64,000 nucleotides of DNA from G963674955 sp963674955 (GTDB lineage: Bacteria > Desulfobacterota > Desulfovibrionia > Desulfovibrionales > Desulfovibrionaceae), in NCBI GenBank assembly GCA_963674955.2, contig CAXXKR010000004.1:1364001-1428000 (forward strand), read 5' to 3'. Under the pieces are notes generated by a model that saw nothing but the letters and a program-made list of their open reading frames with translations, did no database searches and had not been told where the DNA came from. The translations under genes and the position numbers were made by a program. The stretch's first letter is position 1. The number at the start of each line of letters is the position of its first letter. Positions 24,141 to 31,169 of the stretch are shown piece by piece.

Positions 24141-25208
24141 CTACAGTAACTCATTAATTTTATCTCTAAGTTCAATGAGAGCTTTTTTCTCCTTTTGAGA
24201 GAAACTAGACGAATGCCTCATTTCCTCTAAACACGCTGTCAAATCATCCGTGATTTTACTTAATTTCGTTTTTACTTTTTTGTTGGTTAGAAGGATGGAA
24301 TAAGCTTCATCAATGCTGACTTCATCACTTAACATTAACTCCCTTGCTTCTTGATTTTCTAAAACAAAGGGCAATTTGTCTCTGACATCACGAGATTTCA
24401 ACTTTTCTCTAGGTATTGAAGCGTCATCATTAACAATCCAGTTATAAAATAGTTCCAAGCCTTCTGAGTTCATGAATTGAGAAGTTTCTTTGTCCCAACC
24501 TAGCCAATCACGAATAGGTGCTCTCACATACGCTTGTTCAAAATGACTAAATAGGTCGGGGGTTGCATATTGAGACCAATCCTCGCTTTCCATCATCTGG
24601 GTCACTCCACAGTATGCCTTGAGAATGGTCGATACTCGCGCAGGGCTGAGTCCAATAATGGAGCCTATTTGCTTGTATGTCATGCCCCGGGAGTTGTATA
24701 ATGCTTTAATTAGTTCAGCTTGTTGGAATGGTCCCCAATCCCTGATTCCTGAGACATGGCGAATACCTTGGAGCATCCAAACGAGGCTTTCATCATAGCC
24801 TTCTTTTAAATTTACCACTTCAATTTCACTGATACTCTCGTACACATCACTTGAAACTGAAATTGTCTTTCGTTTAATATCTCCATGTATAGTTTTGATA
24901 GCTGAAAGTCTTCTATTCCCCTCAACAACTCTATATAAGTCACCTTCTGGCACTACAATTATCGGGTCTAGTCTCAAAAAACCAACTTCAACTATTGACG
25001 ACACGAGGTCTTGAACGTTGTATTTGTTAAATATTGTCTGTCGTAAATACTCTTGAAGTCGCGGGTCGCTAACTTCAAGTCCATTGATAAAATCTTTATT
25101 CAGTTCTTCGCCATAAAAACGGGGATTTCTGTTGTCCAGTAGAAGGCAATCATGCCCGACTGTTACCCTTTCAAGGAGTTCGTTAGAAATTATACTTTTA
25201 GTGTCCAC
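24141..25208 (-). CDS. ParB-like protein 3 with HTH
   Basis: 355 residues, the most ParB-like of the three. NRNPRFYG lies near residue 27, DLVSSIVEVGFLRLDPIIV follows, then VVEGNRRLSAIK (EGNRRL at 96-101), and a clear helix-turn-helix MTYKQIGSIIGLSPARVSTI lies near 176-196. The C-terminus is helical and Lys/Glu-rich. Start is GTG at 25208 with GGAG about 10 nt upstream. No ParA partner; the downstream partner is the radical SAM gene with no spacer. Several palindromes lie just upstream (25222-25336), possible binding sites for this or the sister ParB-like proteins. Confidence 0.8.
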   Translation of the reverse strand: MDTKSIISNELLERVTVGHDCLLLDNRNPRFYGEELNKDFINGLEVSDPRLQEYLRQTIFNKYNVQDLVSSIVEVGFLRLDPIIVVPEGDLYRVVEGNRRLSAIKTIHGDIKRKTISVSSDVYESISEIEVVNLKEGYDESLVWMLQGIRHVSGIRDWGPFQQAELIKALYNSRGMTYKQIGSIIGLSPARVSTILKAYCGVTQMMESEDWSQYATPDLFSHFEQAYVRAPIRDWLGWDKETSQFMNSEGLELFYNWIVNDDASIPREKLKSRDVRDKLPFVLENQEARELMLSDEVSIDEAYSILLTNKKVKTKLSKITDDLTACLEEMRHSSSFSQKEKKALIELRDKINELL

Positions 25209-25221
25209 TATCGCTCATCTC

Positions 25222-25336
25222 CAAAATTGATTTTGATTCGGATTTGTTTTTTTGTAACCCAAGTTCTGCCGCAGAATCAAGAACAAAGTCAAATCCAATT
25301 TTGGACGTCGATTTTTCGTCCTAGTTTTTTCTAGAA
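25222..25336. repeat. Cluster of short palindromes upstream of ParB-like protein 3
   Basis: CAAAAT-TG-ATTTTG (25222-25235), TTCTGC-C-GCAGAA (25264-25276), TCCAA-TT-TTGGA (25294-25305) and TTCTAGAA (25329-25336), followed by the direct repeat AGAAC-TAT-AGAAC. Four dyads in 115 bp directly before the minus-strand operon suggest operator or parS-like sites. The motifs differ from each other, so they are not copies of one site. Confidence 0.4.
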
Positions 25337-25740
25337 CTATAGAACTCATAAAAAGCAATAAAAATAAATGGTTGCAGTCTTGTCATTTGTTCAACTTATT
25401 GCGGTGAAGAACTTGCAGAAGCTCAGTTGGATGATTTGTGGGACAATAAATCTCTTCGTCATCAATTTTATCCTGACGTTAAACCCTTGAGAAGTTATTG
25501 AGGGTAGTACAAGAGATGCACAGCACAGCTGTTTCCTTGTCTACACCTCGTTCCCGTCCGTCAACGTGGGAAATCAAGTGGGAATCTGGTGGGGAGTTCG
25601 CCAGGAAAACCCGGCTATGTGGGGACTTTTCAGCCTTGTGCTGGAACGATAACGCCCCAACTTCCTAGCACTTCTACAACTTCAGCCAAGGGCAACCCGA
25701 CCACGTTGGTCTACTTACAAATCTTAACGGCGTTCTGAAT
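25337..25740. other. 404-bp non-coding end region of the island
   Basis: No frame on either strand has a ribosome site with protein-like content. Base composition shifts from AT-rich to mixed near 25490, approaching the tRNA. Nothing else recognised. Confidence 0.4.
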
Positions 25741-25761
25741 GGTTGGCACCATCGGTTGGCA
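25741..25761 (+). repeat. Direct repeat pair GGTTGGCA near attR
   Basis: GGTTGGCA at 25741-25748 and 25754-25761 (13-bp period), each followed by CC. Same octamer and orientation as the pair near attL (4682-4700). Candidate integrase arm sites at the other end of the element. Confidence 0.5.
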
Positions 25762-25769
25762 CCAACGAA

Positions 25770-25805
25770 ACAAGGGGTCAACCCAAAGCTAGGCTAACCC
25801 CTTGT
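25770..25805 (-). terminator. Hairpin downstream of the island tRNA-Arg
   Basis: Perfect 9-bp stem ACAAGGGGT / ACCCCTTGT with an 18-nt loop, starting 15 nt past the tRNA CCA on the minus strand. The following T-run is weak (TTTCGTT), so it may act as terminator or processing signal. Confidence 0.5.
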
Positions 25806-25819
25806 ACTTCTATGAATAA

Positions 25820-25896
25820 TGGTGACCCCGGCAAGATTCGAACTTGCGACACCTAGATTAGGAATCTAGTGCTCTATCCTACTGAGCTACGGGGCC
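25820..25896 (-). tRNA. tRNA-Arg (anticodon CCT), carried by the island
   Basis: 77 nt including encoded CCA. Acceptor GGCCCCG/CGGGGTC, D-arm GCTCAGTAGGATAGAGC, anticodon arm CTAGA-TTCCTAA-TCTAG, T-arm GCAAG-TTCGAAT-CTTGC. All stems pair. It decodes AGG. Compared with the split host gene, the anticodon stem (CC/GG to CT/AG) and T-stem (GG/CC to AG/CT) differ by compensated pairs, so it is a diverged but functional-looking replacement. It lies about 95 nt downstream of the orphaned host 5' half on the same strand, so the old host promoter can still transcribe it. Confidence 0.95.
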
Positions 25897-25990
25897 ATAG
25901 TTTTCAAAGTTTATAAACCCGTTACTTCCGACTTTCAACCATCCAAACTACCACATGTTCCGGTAGTTTTCGTGCTTTCCCCGCGCACAG

Positions 25991-26001
25991 GATTAGGAAT
26001 C
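25991..26001. repeat. attR core of the tRNA-Arg island
   Basis: GATTAGGAATC, identical to the attL core. The left flank is island sequence (GCACAG), the right flank host tRNA (TGGTGCTC). Confidence 0.85.
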
Positions 26002-26031
26002 TGGTGCTCTATCCTACTGAGCTACGGGGCC
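25991..26031 (-). pseudogene. tRNA-Arg(CCT) 5' half, orphaned by island insertion
   Basis: Minus strand: acceptor GGCCCCG, complete D-arm and the 5' side of the anticodon arm CCAGATTCCTAATC, then island sequence CTGTGC that cannot complete the tRNA. With 4554-4600 it reconstitutes the original gene. Confidence 0.9.
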
Positions 26032-26061
26032 GACCTTTATCCGCACGGATGCGGGAGAAGG

Positions 26062-26090
26062 AACGTACTTCAAACTTTTCCCGGCATCAA
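26062..26090 (-). promoter_or_regulatory. Possible promoter of the original tRNA-Arg gene
   Basis: Minus strand TTGATG (26085-26090), 17-nt spacer, TACGTT (26062-26067), about 30 nt before the tRNA 5' end. The -10 is weak, so this is tentative. If correct it now drives the 5' half and the island tRNA. Confidence 0.3.
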
Positions 26091-26261
26091 GCATTAATTA
26101 GGCCCTTTTTTCCCGGCCATGCGCCACCATCGCCGGCTCCCGGAACGCCGGCGCTCCCGCCCGGTTGAACTTTCCACGTACAAGACTATTTACAATACTT
26201 GAAAAGGACATATAATTTCCCAAGTCAACACCTGTTTCCAAAAAGTACTTTTGGAGGATTT

Positions 26262-27692
26262 ATGTTTCTTAAACGCATACAAATGATAACCGCGCTCACG
26301 GTCATGCTCGTCCTGTCGGCTTCCCTTGCCGCCGCACAGCTGCCGGACCTCACAGGCCTCGCTGAAAGCGCGGGCAACGCGGTGGTCAACATCAGCACAG
26401 TGAAAAAGGTCCAGGGACAAAACCTGCCCAAGAACTTTTTCCAGGCCCCCAAGGGAAGCCCGTTCGGGGATTTCTTTGAGCAATTCGAAAAATTCTTCGG
26501 ACAGCAGGGACCGCGAAACCGCGATCAGCACTCCCTTGGTTCCGGATTCATAATTTCAAAAGACGGCTACATCGTGACCAACAACCACGTCATCGAAGGC
26601 GCGGACGAGATATCCGTCAAGCTGCACACCAACGGCAAGAATGTCGACGCCAAGATCGTTGGCCAGGACGAGGACACTGATCTCGCCCTGCTCAAGATCG
26701 ACGCGGGCGACGACCTGCCAACGCTGAGCTTCGCCGACTCGGACAACGTCAAGGTCGGCCAGTGGGTAATGGCCATCGGCAACCCCTTCGGCCTGGGGCA
26801 CACGGTCACGGCGGGCATCATCAGCGCCAAGGGCCGCGTCATCAACGCCGGTCCCTATGACAATTTCCTGCAGACCGACGCCAGCATCAACCCCGGCAAC
26901 AGCGGCGGCCCGCTCATCAACCTGGACGGCAAGGTGGTGGGCATCAACACCGCCATCATCGCTTCGGGACAGGGCATCGGCTTCGCCATCCCCAGCAGCA
27001 TGGCCGAAGACATCATCGTCCAGCTCAAGTCGGGCAAGGCCATCAGCAGGGGCTGGCTGGGCATCCGCCAACAGGACCTGACCGAGGAATCGGCCAAGGC
27101 CCTTGGCCTGGAAGACCTAAGGGGCGCCCTGGTCAATGAGGCCTTTGAAGGCGACCCGGCGGCCAAGGCCGGAGTCAAGGCAGGCGACGTGATCCTCGAA
27201 GTCAACGGCACTCCGGTCGAGGACATCAGGAATCTCTCGCGCATGGTGGCGGCCATCAAACCCGGCCAGCGCGCCAAGCTCACCCTGTGGCGCAACGGGA
27301 AAAAGAAATACGTGACCGTGGTCATGGAGGAACGCTCCAAGAACATCGCCGCCCAAAAGAACGGCGCTCCCGGTCCCGGTTCAGGTCCGAACAACGAAGG
27401 CTCCACCGCCGAACTGGGATTGTCCCTGCGTCCGCCGACCCCGGACGAGGCCAACCAGCTGGGCCTGGAAAAGGTCATGGGACTCATCGTGACCGGAGTC
27501 GACCAAGGATCCGCAGCCGCCCAGGGCGATGTGCGGCCCGGCGACATCATCATCGAGGTCAACCAGACCCGCATCAACTCGGTGGGCGATTTCAACCGGG
27601 TGGTCACGGGCGACGGCAAGAAAAAAGGCGTGGTCATGTTCTTGATCAAGCGACAGGGACAGAACATATTCAGGACCGTGCCCCTCAACTAA
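26262..27692 (+). CDS. degP: DegP/HtrA-type periplasmic serine protease (Do family)
   Basis: 476 residues. Signal peptide (MFLKRIQMITALTVMLVLSA, cleavage near AAA-Q). The trypsin-like domain shows the triad: TNNHVIEGA (His), DTDLALLKI (Asp) and NPGNSGGPL (Ser). Two PDZ domains follow (GWLGIRQQDL onward and LGLSLRPPTPDE onward), each with a GDVI/GDII-type loop. It degrades or refolds misfolded envelope proteins. Start at 26262 was chosen because GGAGG is 4-5 nt upstream; the in-frame sequence back to 26199 is unsupported. First host gene right of the island. A strong hairpin (27702-27737) separates it from ispE. Confidence 0.93.
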   Translation: MFLKRIQMITALTVMLVLSASLAAAQLPDLTGLAESAGNAVVNISTVKKVQGQNLPKNFFQAPKGSPFGDFFEQFEKFFGQQGPRNRDQHSLGSGFIISKDGYIVTNNHVIEGADEISVKLHTNGKNVDAKIVGQDEDTDLALLKIDAGDDLPTLSFADSDNVKVGQWVMAIGNPFGLGHTVTAGIISAKGRVINAGPYDNFLQTDASINPGNSGGPLINLDGKVVGINTAIIASGQGIGFAIPSSMAEDIIVQLKSGKAISRGWLGIRQQDLTEESAKALGLEDLRGALVNEAFEGDPAAKAGVKAGDVILEVNGTPVEDIRNLSRMVAAIKPGQRAKLTLWRNGKKKYVTVVMEERSKNIAAQKNGAPGPGSGPNNEGSTAELGLSLRPPTPDEANQLGLEKVMGLIVTGVDQGSAAAQGDVRPGDIIIEVNQTRINSVGDFNRVVTGDGKKKGVVMFLIKRQGQNIFRTVPLN

Positions 27693-27701
27693 CGCAACCA
27701 A

Positions 27702-27737
27702 CGGGACAGGGGAGGGTTCGCCCTCCCCCGCGTCCCG
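27702..27737 (+). terminator. Strong hairpin between degP and ispE
   Basis: CGGGAC and GTCCCG flank an inner GGGGAGGG-TTCG-CCCTCCCC stem with a stable UUCG tetraloop. There is no T-run, so termination may be partial or the hairpin may stabilise the degP message. Confidence 0.55.
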
Positions 27738-27748
27738 AACCATCTCCC

Positions 27749-28621
27749 ATGCAAAGCGCCACCCTCAAGGCCCCGGCCAAGGTCAATCTCTACCTGGAGA
27801 TAAAGTCCAGACGCCCGGACGGCTACCATGAACTGCTGACACTGTTCCACCATTTGCGCGAGCCCTGCGACATCCTTGAAATCGAACCCCTGAAACCGGG
27901 ACGCGGCCTGGTCCTGGACTGCTCCATTCCCGGATTAAGGGACCAGGACAACCTGATTTTCAAGGCCTGGAACGGATTCGCGCAGGCCACCGGCTTTGGC
28001 CCGGACATGAGGGTGCGCCTTGTAAAAAACATCCCGACGGGCGCGGGACTCGGCGGCGGCAGCACCGATGCGGCGGCAATCTTGCGCTTTCTGAACGGAC
28101 AGGCGGGAGACAGGGCCCTTGATTCCGGCCGGTTGAACGCGCTGGCGGCCTCACTAGGCGCGGACGTGCCCTTCTTTCTAATGGACGGCCCGGCCTGGGC
28201 CACGGGAATAGGAGAAAAGCTCACACCCGCGGACGTAAACCTTGCGGGCCTCACTCTGTTGCTGGTCTGCCCGGATGTCCATGTTTCCTCCGCCAGGGCC
28301 TACTCGGATTGGGACAAGCGATACGCGAACCATCCCGAAACGAAAGCCGCCAAGGGTTTCTTGACATCAACGGGTTCAGATAATAATAATCCCTTTCCCA
28401 ATTCGCAGCTTGTACTGTTCAACGACTTTGAATCCACAGTGTTCGATGCGCATTCGGAACTTCGCAAGATAAAGGAAAAGTTCCTCTTACTGGGAGCCTG
28501 CGGCGCAGTCATGAGCGGCAGCGGGTCCAGCGTTTTCGGCCTTTTCCGTGAAGAGACCACGGCGCGCGGGGCGGCAATGGAATTCGCCCCTTGGGCCCGG
28601 ACTTTTGTCCAGGCCTTTTGA
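27749..28621 (+). CDS. ispE: 4-diphosphocytidyl-2-C-methyl-D-erythritol kinase
   Basis: 290-residue GHMP kinase of the MEP isoprenoid pathway; phosphorylates CDP-ME at the 2-hydroxyl. It opens LKAPAKVNLYLEI and RRPDGYHELLTLF, the standard IspE N-terminus. The ATP loop IPTGAGLGGGSTDAAA is near residue 95, and the C-terminal GHMP motif is GACGAVMSGSGSSVFGLF. The start at 27749 fits the family N-terminus; the longer open frame runs back through degP and is not coding. It is followed after 7 nt by tRNA-Gln and then prs, as in other Desulfovibrio-type genomes. Confidence 0.93.
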   Translation: MQSATLKAPAKVNLYLEIKSRRPDGYHELLTLFHHLREPCDILEIEPLKPGRGLVLDCSIPGLRDQDNLIFKAWNGFAQATGFGPDMRVRLVKNIPTGAGLGGGSTDAAAILRFLNGQAGDRALDSGRLNALAASLGADVPFFLMDGPAWATGIGEKLTPADVNLAGLTLLLVCPDVHVSSARAYSDWDKRYANHPETKAAKGFLTSTGSDNNNPFPNSQLVLFNDFESTVFDAHSELRKIKEKFLLLGACGAVMSGSGSSVFGLFREETTARGAAMEFAPWARTFVQAF

Positions 28622-28628
28622 CAAATTT

Positions 28629-28704
28629 TGGGGTGTAGCCAAGTCGGTAAGGCAACGGGTTTTGGTCCCGTCATTCGAGGGTTCGAGTCCTTCCACCCCA
28701 GCCA
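28629..28704 (+). tRNA. tRNA-Gln (anticodon TTG)
   Basis: 76 nt with encoded CCA. Acceptor TGGGGTG/CACCCCA, D-arm, anticodon arm ACGGG-TTTTGGT-CCCGT, T-arm GAGGG-TTCGAGT-CCTTC (one G-T). U at position 1 is typical of bacterial tRNA-Gln. It lies between ispE and prs. Confidence 0.95.
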
Positions 28705-28735
28705 CTTTATTTGTATTTAAAGTAGGGTAACAAGC

Positions 28736-29677
28736 ATGGCCAACGGTGAAATCAAAATTATTAGCGGTTCGGCGAACGTGCAGCTGGCAGAGGCTATCTG
28801 CGACCATATCGGCTGCCATCTCGCCCCCTGCCTCAGGGAAAATTTCAGTGACGGCGAGATTCGCATCGAGATCGGCGAAAACGTTCGCGGCGACGATGTG
28901 TTCGTGGTTCAGCCGACCTGTTCCCCGGTCAATTTTCACCTCATGGAACTCTGCCTGATGCTCGACGCCCTGAAAAGGGCCAGCGCCAAAAGAGTCATCG
29001 CGGTCATCCCCTATTACGGCTATGCCCGGCAGGACCGCAAGGTCGTGCCCCGTGCGCCCATCAGCGCCAAGCTTGTGGCCGACTTCCTGAGCACGGCAGG
29101 CATGCACAGGCTGATGACCATCGACCTGCACGCCGGACAGATACAGGGATTCTTCAACTGTCCCGTGGACAATCTCTATGCCGCGCCCATCTTTCTCGAT
29201 CGCATGCGCAACGTCGAGGGCGAACTGGTGCTGGTATCGCCGGACGCCGGAGGCGTGGAGCGCGCAAGGGCCTATGCCAAGAGGCTGAACGCCGGACTGG
29301 CCATCATCGACAAGCGGCGCGACGCCCCCAACAAGGCCCAGGCCATGAACGTCATCGGCGACGTCAAGGACAAGGTCGCCGTGGTTCTGGACGACATGAT
29401 CGACACGGCCGGCACCATGTGCGCAGCCAGCGACGTGCTCATCGAAAACGGAGCCAAGGAAGTGATGGCCATGGCCACCCACGCTGTGCTTTCCGGTCCC
29501 AGCCTCGAGAGAATCGAAGGCTCGGCCTTTACAAAAGTTCTGGTCACGGACACCATACCCTTGGATCCGTCCAAAAAGAAATGCAGCAAGATCGAGGTAC
29601 TGTCGGTGGCCTCTCTGCTGGGCAAGGCAATCAACAACGTGCATACCGAATCGTCGGTCAGCGTTCTTTTCGTATAG
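28736..29677 (+). CDS. prs: Ribose-phosphate pyrophosphokinase
   Basis: 313 residues. Makes PRPP from ribose-5-phosphate and ATP for purine, pyrimidine, His and Trp synthesis. Visible family marks: FSDGEIRIEIGENVRG, the flexible-loop region YYGYARQDRKVVPRAPI, MTIDLHAGQIQGFF, and the PRPP-binding VVLDDMIDTAGT near residue 220. Length is standard. It lies 31 nt after tRNA-Gln and 60 nt before rplY. Confidence 0.95.
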   Translation: MANGEIKIISGSANVQLAEAICDHIGCHLAPCLRENFSDGEIRIEIGENVRGDDVFVVQPTCSPVNFHLMELCLMLDALKRASAKRVIAVIPYYGYARQDRKVVPRAPISAKLVADFLSTAGMHRLMTIDLHAGQIQGFFNCPVDNLYAAPIFLDRMRNVEGELVLVSPDAGGVERARAYAKRLNAGLAIIDKRRDAPNKAQAMNVIGDVKDKVAVVLDDMIDTAGTMCAASDVLIENGAKEVMAMATHAVLSGPSLERIEGSAFTKVLVTDTIPLDPSKKKCSKIEVLSVASLLGKAINNVHTESSVSVLFV

Positions 29678-29737
29678 AAAGAAACAAACCGTCCGTCCGT
29701 CAATCGTTGGCGGCCAAGACAAGAAAGGAGAAAACCA

Positions 29738-30400
29738 ATGGCAAAAAAACTGATCCAACTCAACGTCCAGGAACGCACCCACAGCGGCAAGGGCCACAAC
29801 CGCCGTTTGCGCGCAAGCGGATTCATTCCCGGCATATACTACGATCAACACGGCGCCAACATCATGGTCAAGCTGGAAGAGCTTCCCCTGGTCAAGGCTT
29901 ATGAAAAAATCGGCGGCGGCCGCGTTTTCGAACTGGCCATTGAAAGGACTGACGGCAAAAAAGAGGCCCTGCCCTCTCTCATCTGGCGCATGAAATACGA
30001 CCCTGTCCGCCCCCGTCCCATTCACGTGGACTTTTTCGGCGTGGACCTGGACAAGGAACTCAAGGTCAGCGTGCCCTTCGAAGTCACCGGCACGGCCAAG
30101 GGCGCGGCCGAGGGCGGCGTCATCGACCTGGTCCGCGACACCATCGAAGTGATCTGCAAACCCCTGGATATCCCGGAAAGCATTGTGCTCGACGCCACCA
30201 ACCTGGATGTCAACGACAGCATCCAGATTGAGGATGTTGAGTTCCCCGAAGGCGTCACGCCCCTGTTCGACGAGAACTACAGCATTCTCACCTGCACCGT
30301 CCCTCAGATGGTCGAGGAAGAGGAATCTATCGGAGAAGAGGAAGAGGGAGCGGAAGGCGAAGAAGAAGGCGAGGAATCCGAAGCTTCGTCAGAAGAATAG
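29738..30400 (+). CDS. rplY: 50S ribosomal protein L25/Ctc
   Basis: 220 residues, the long (Ctc) form. The N-terminal L25 5S-rRNA-binding domain (ERTHSGKGHNRRLRASGFIPGIYY) is followed by the TL5-type beta domain (VDFFGVDLDKELKVSVPFEVTG) and a very acidic Glu-rich tail. AAAGGAG precedes the ATG. Typical partner of pth downstream; a terminator at 30424-30449 lies between them. Confidence 0.93.
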   Translation: MAKKLIQLNVQERTHSGKGHNRRLRASGFIPGIYYDQHGANIMVKLEELPLVKAYEKIGGGRVFELAIERTDGKKEALPSLIWRMKYDPVRPRPIHVDFFGVDLDKELKVSVPFEVTGTAKGAAEGGVIDLVRDTIEVICKPLDIPESIVLDATNLDVNDSIQIEDVEFPEGVTPLFDENYSILTCTVPQMVEEEESIGEEEEGAEGEEEGEESEASSEE

Positions 30401-30423
30401 CCTGCACGGAAAAACCAACATTG

Positions 30424-30449
30424 AAGGCCCCGGACCTCCGGGGCTTTTT
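30424..30449 (+). terminator. Intrinsic terminator between rplY and pth
   Basis: GCCCCGG-ACCT-CCGGGGC stem followed by TTTTT, 24 nt after the rplY stop and only 23 nt before the pth ATG. Expression of pth would need read-through or a promoter within it. Confidence 0.85.
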
Positions 30450-30472
30450 ACCTTTAGCGGAATTCCAGTCCA

Positions 30473-31078
30473 ATGAAGTACAAGGGCCTGATAGCCGCAC
30501 TCGGCAATCCCGGCGAGGATTACGCCAAGACCAGACACAACTTCGGCTGGATGGCCGCAGACTTCATCCTTGCCCTGGCCGAGACAAGAAAGAGCATGCG
30601 TTGCGAACTGCTGCAGGACATGCCCGACTATCTGCTCTACAGGATCAACCTGGCGGGCGGCGCTTATCTTCTGGCCAAGCCCATGACTTACATGAACCTG
30701 AGCGGACGGGCCGTGGGCAAAATATGCGGCAACCACGCCATACAACCCGCCCAGCTTCTGGTCATGCACGACGACCTGGATTTGGAGCTGGGCAGGGTGA
30801 AACTCAAGCGCGGCGGCGGAATGGGCGGCCATCACGGCCTGGAATCCATCGAAGAACATTTGAACACGGCCGATTTCTTCAGGCTCAGGTTCGGAATCGG
30901 ACGCCCGGAAACCCGAATGGCCATCCACGACTGGGTGCTCCAGCCCTTTGCGGAAAGCGAGACGCCCATAGTCTCCGAAGCCCTGGAAAGGGCCTGGAAG
31001 GGACTGGACATGTTTTACCGCCGCGGCAGCGGATTCGCCATGCAATATCTGCACTCTTTTTCACCGGAAGGCGATTAG
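30473..31078 (+). CDS. pth: Peptidyl-tRNA hydrolase
   Basis: 201 residues. Releases tRNA from peptidyl-tRNA dropped by ribosomes. Motifs: AALGNPGEDYAKTRHNFGWMA with catalytic His near residue 22, KPMTYMNLSGRAV, and LVMHDDLDLELGRVKLKRGGG followed by GHHGLESI. The C-terminal extension is slightly longer than in E. coli Pth. It is sited between rplY and carD. Confidence 0.94.
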   Translation: MKYKGLIAALGNPGEDYAKTRHNFGWMAADFILALAETRKSMRCELLQDMPDYLLYRINLAGGAYLLAKPMTYMNLSGRAVGKICGNHAIQPAQLLVMHDDLDLELGRVKLKRGGGMGGHHGLESIEEHLNTADFFRLRFGIGRPETRMAIHDWVLQPFAESETPIVSEALERAWKGLDMFYRRGSGFAMQYLHSFSPEGD

Positions 31079-31169
31079 CGCCTTTTGGAATGGACTCTTA
31101 AGCTTGTTTGGGATATCATGATCTCTGCATTGGTGACATTTTTCCGTACTTTCAAGGAGCCCCCGTACA

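Larger units (their letters stand above)
4590..26001. mobile_element. 21.4-kb integrated island in the tRNA-Arg(CCT) anticodon loop
   Basis: Bounded by an 11-bp direct repeat lying in the anticodon loop of one split tRNA-Arg gene. The interior is visibly AT-rich, unlike the GC-rich backbone on both sides. It encodes a tyrosine integrase (9513), a second recombinase (10742), small regulators, a possible Rep-like gene, a kinase block and two putative DNA-processing blocks, and brings its own complete tRNA-Arg. No capsid, tail, terminase, relaxase with clear motifs, or type IV secretion genes are seen. It is therefore better called an integrative (possibly mobilisable) element or defence island than a prophage or self-transmissible ICE. 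Boundaries are seen directly; mobility is inferred. Confidence 0.88.

Noticed and set aside
18801..25208. Plasmid-type partition (parAB) locus
   Set aside because: Three ParB-like genes but no ParA/ParM ATPase, and they are co-transcribed with nuclease, helicase or radical SAM genes.
4590..26001. Prophage interpretation of the island
   Set aside because: No capsid, portal, terminase, tail or lysis genes are seen; gene content fits an integrative or defence element.
28487..30025. 512-codon minus-strand frame across prs and rplY
   Set aside because: It runs antisense to ispE end, tRNA-Gln, prs and rplY, all firmly identified; no ribosome site.
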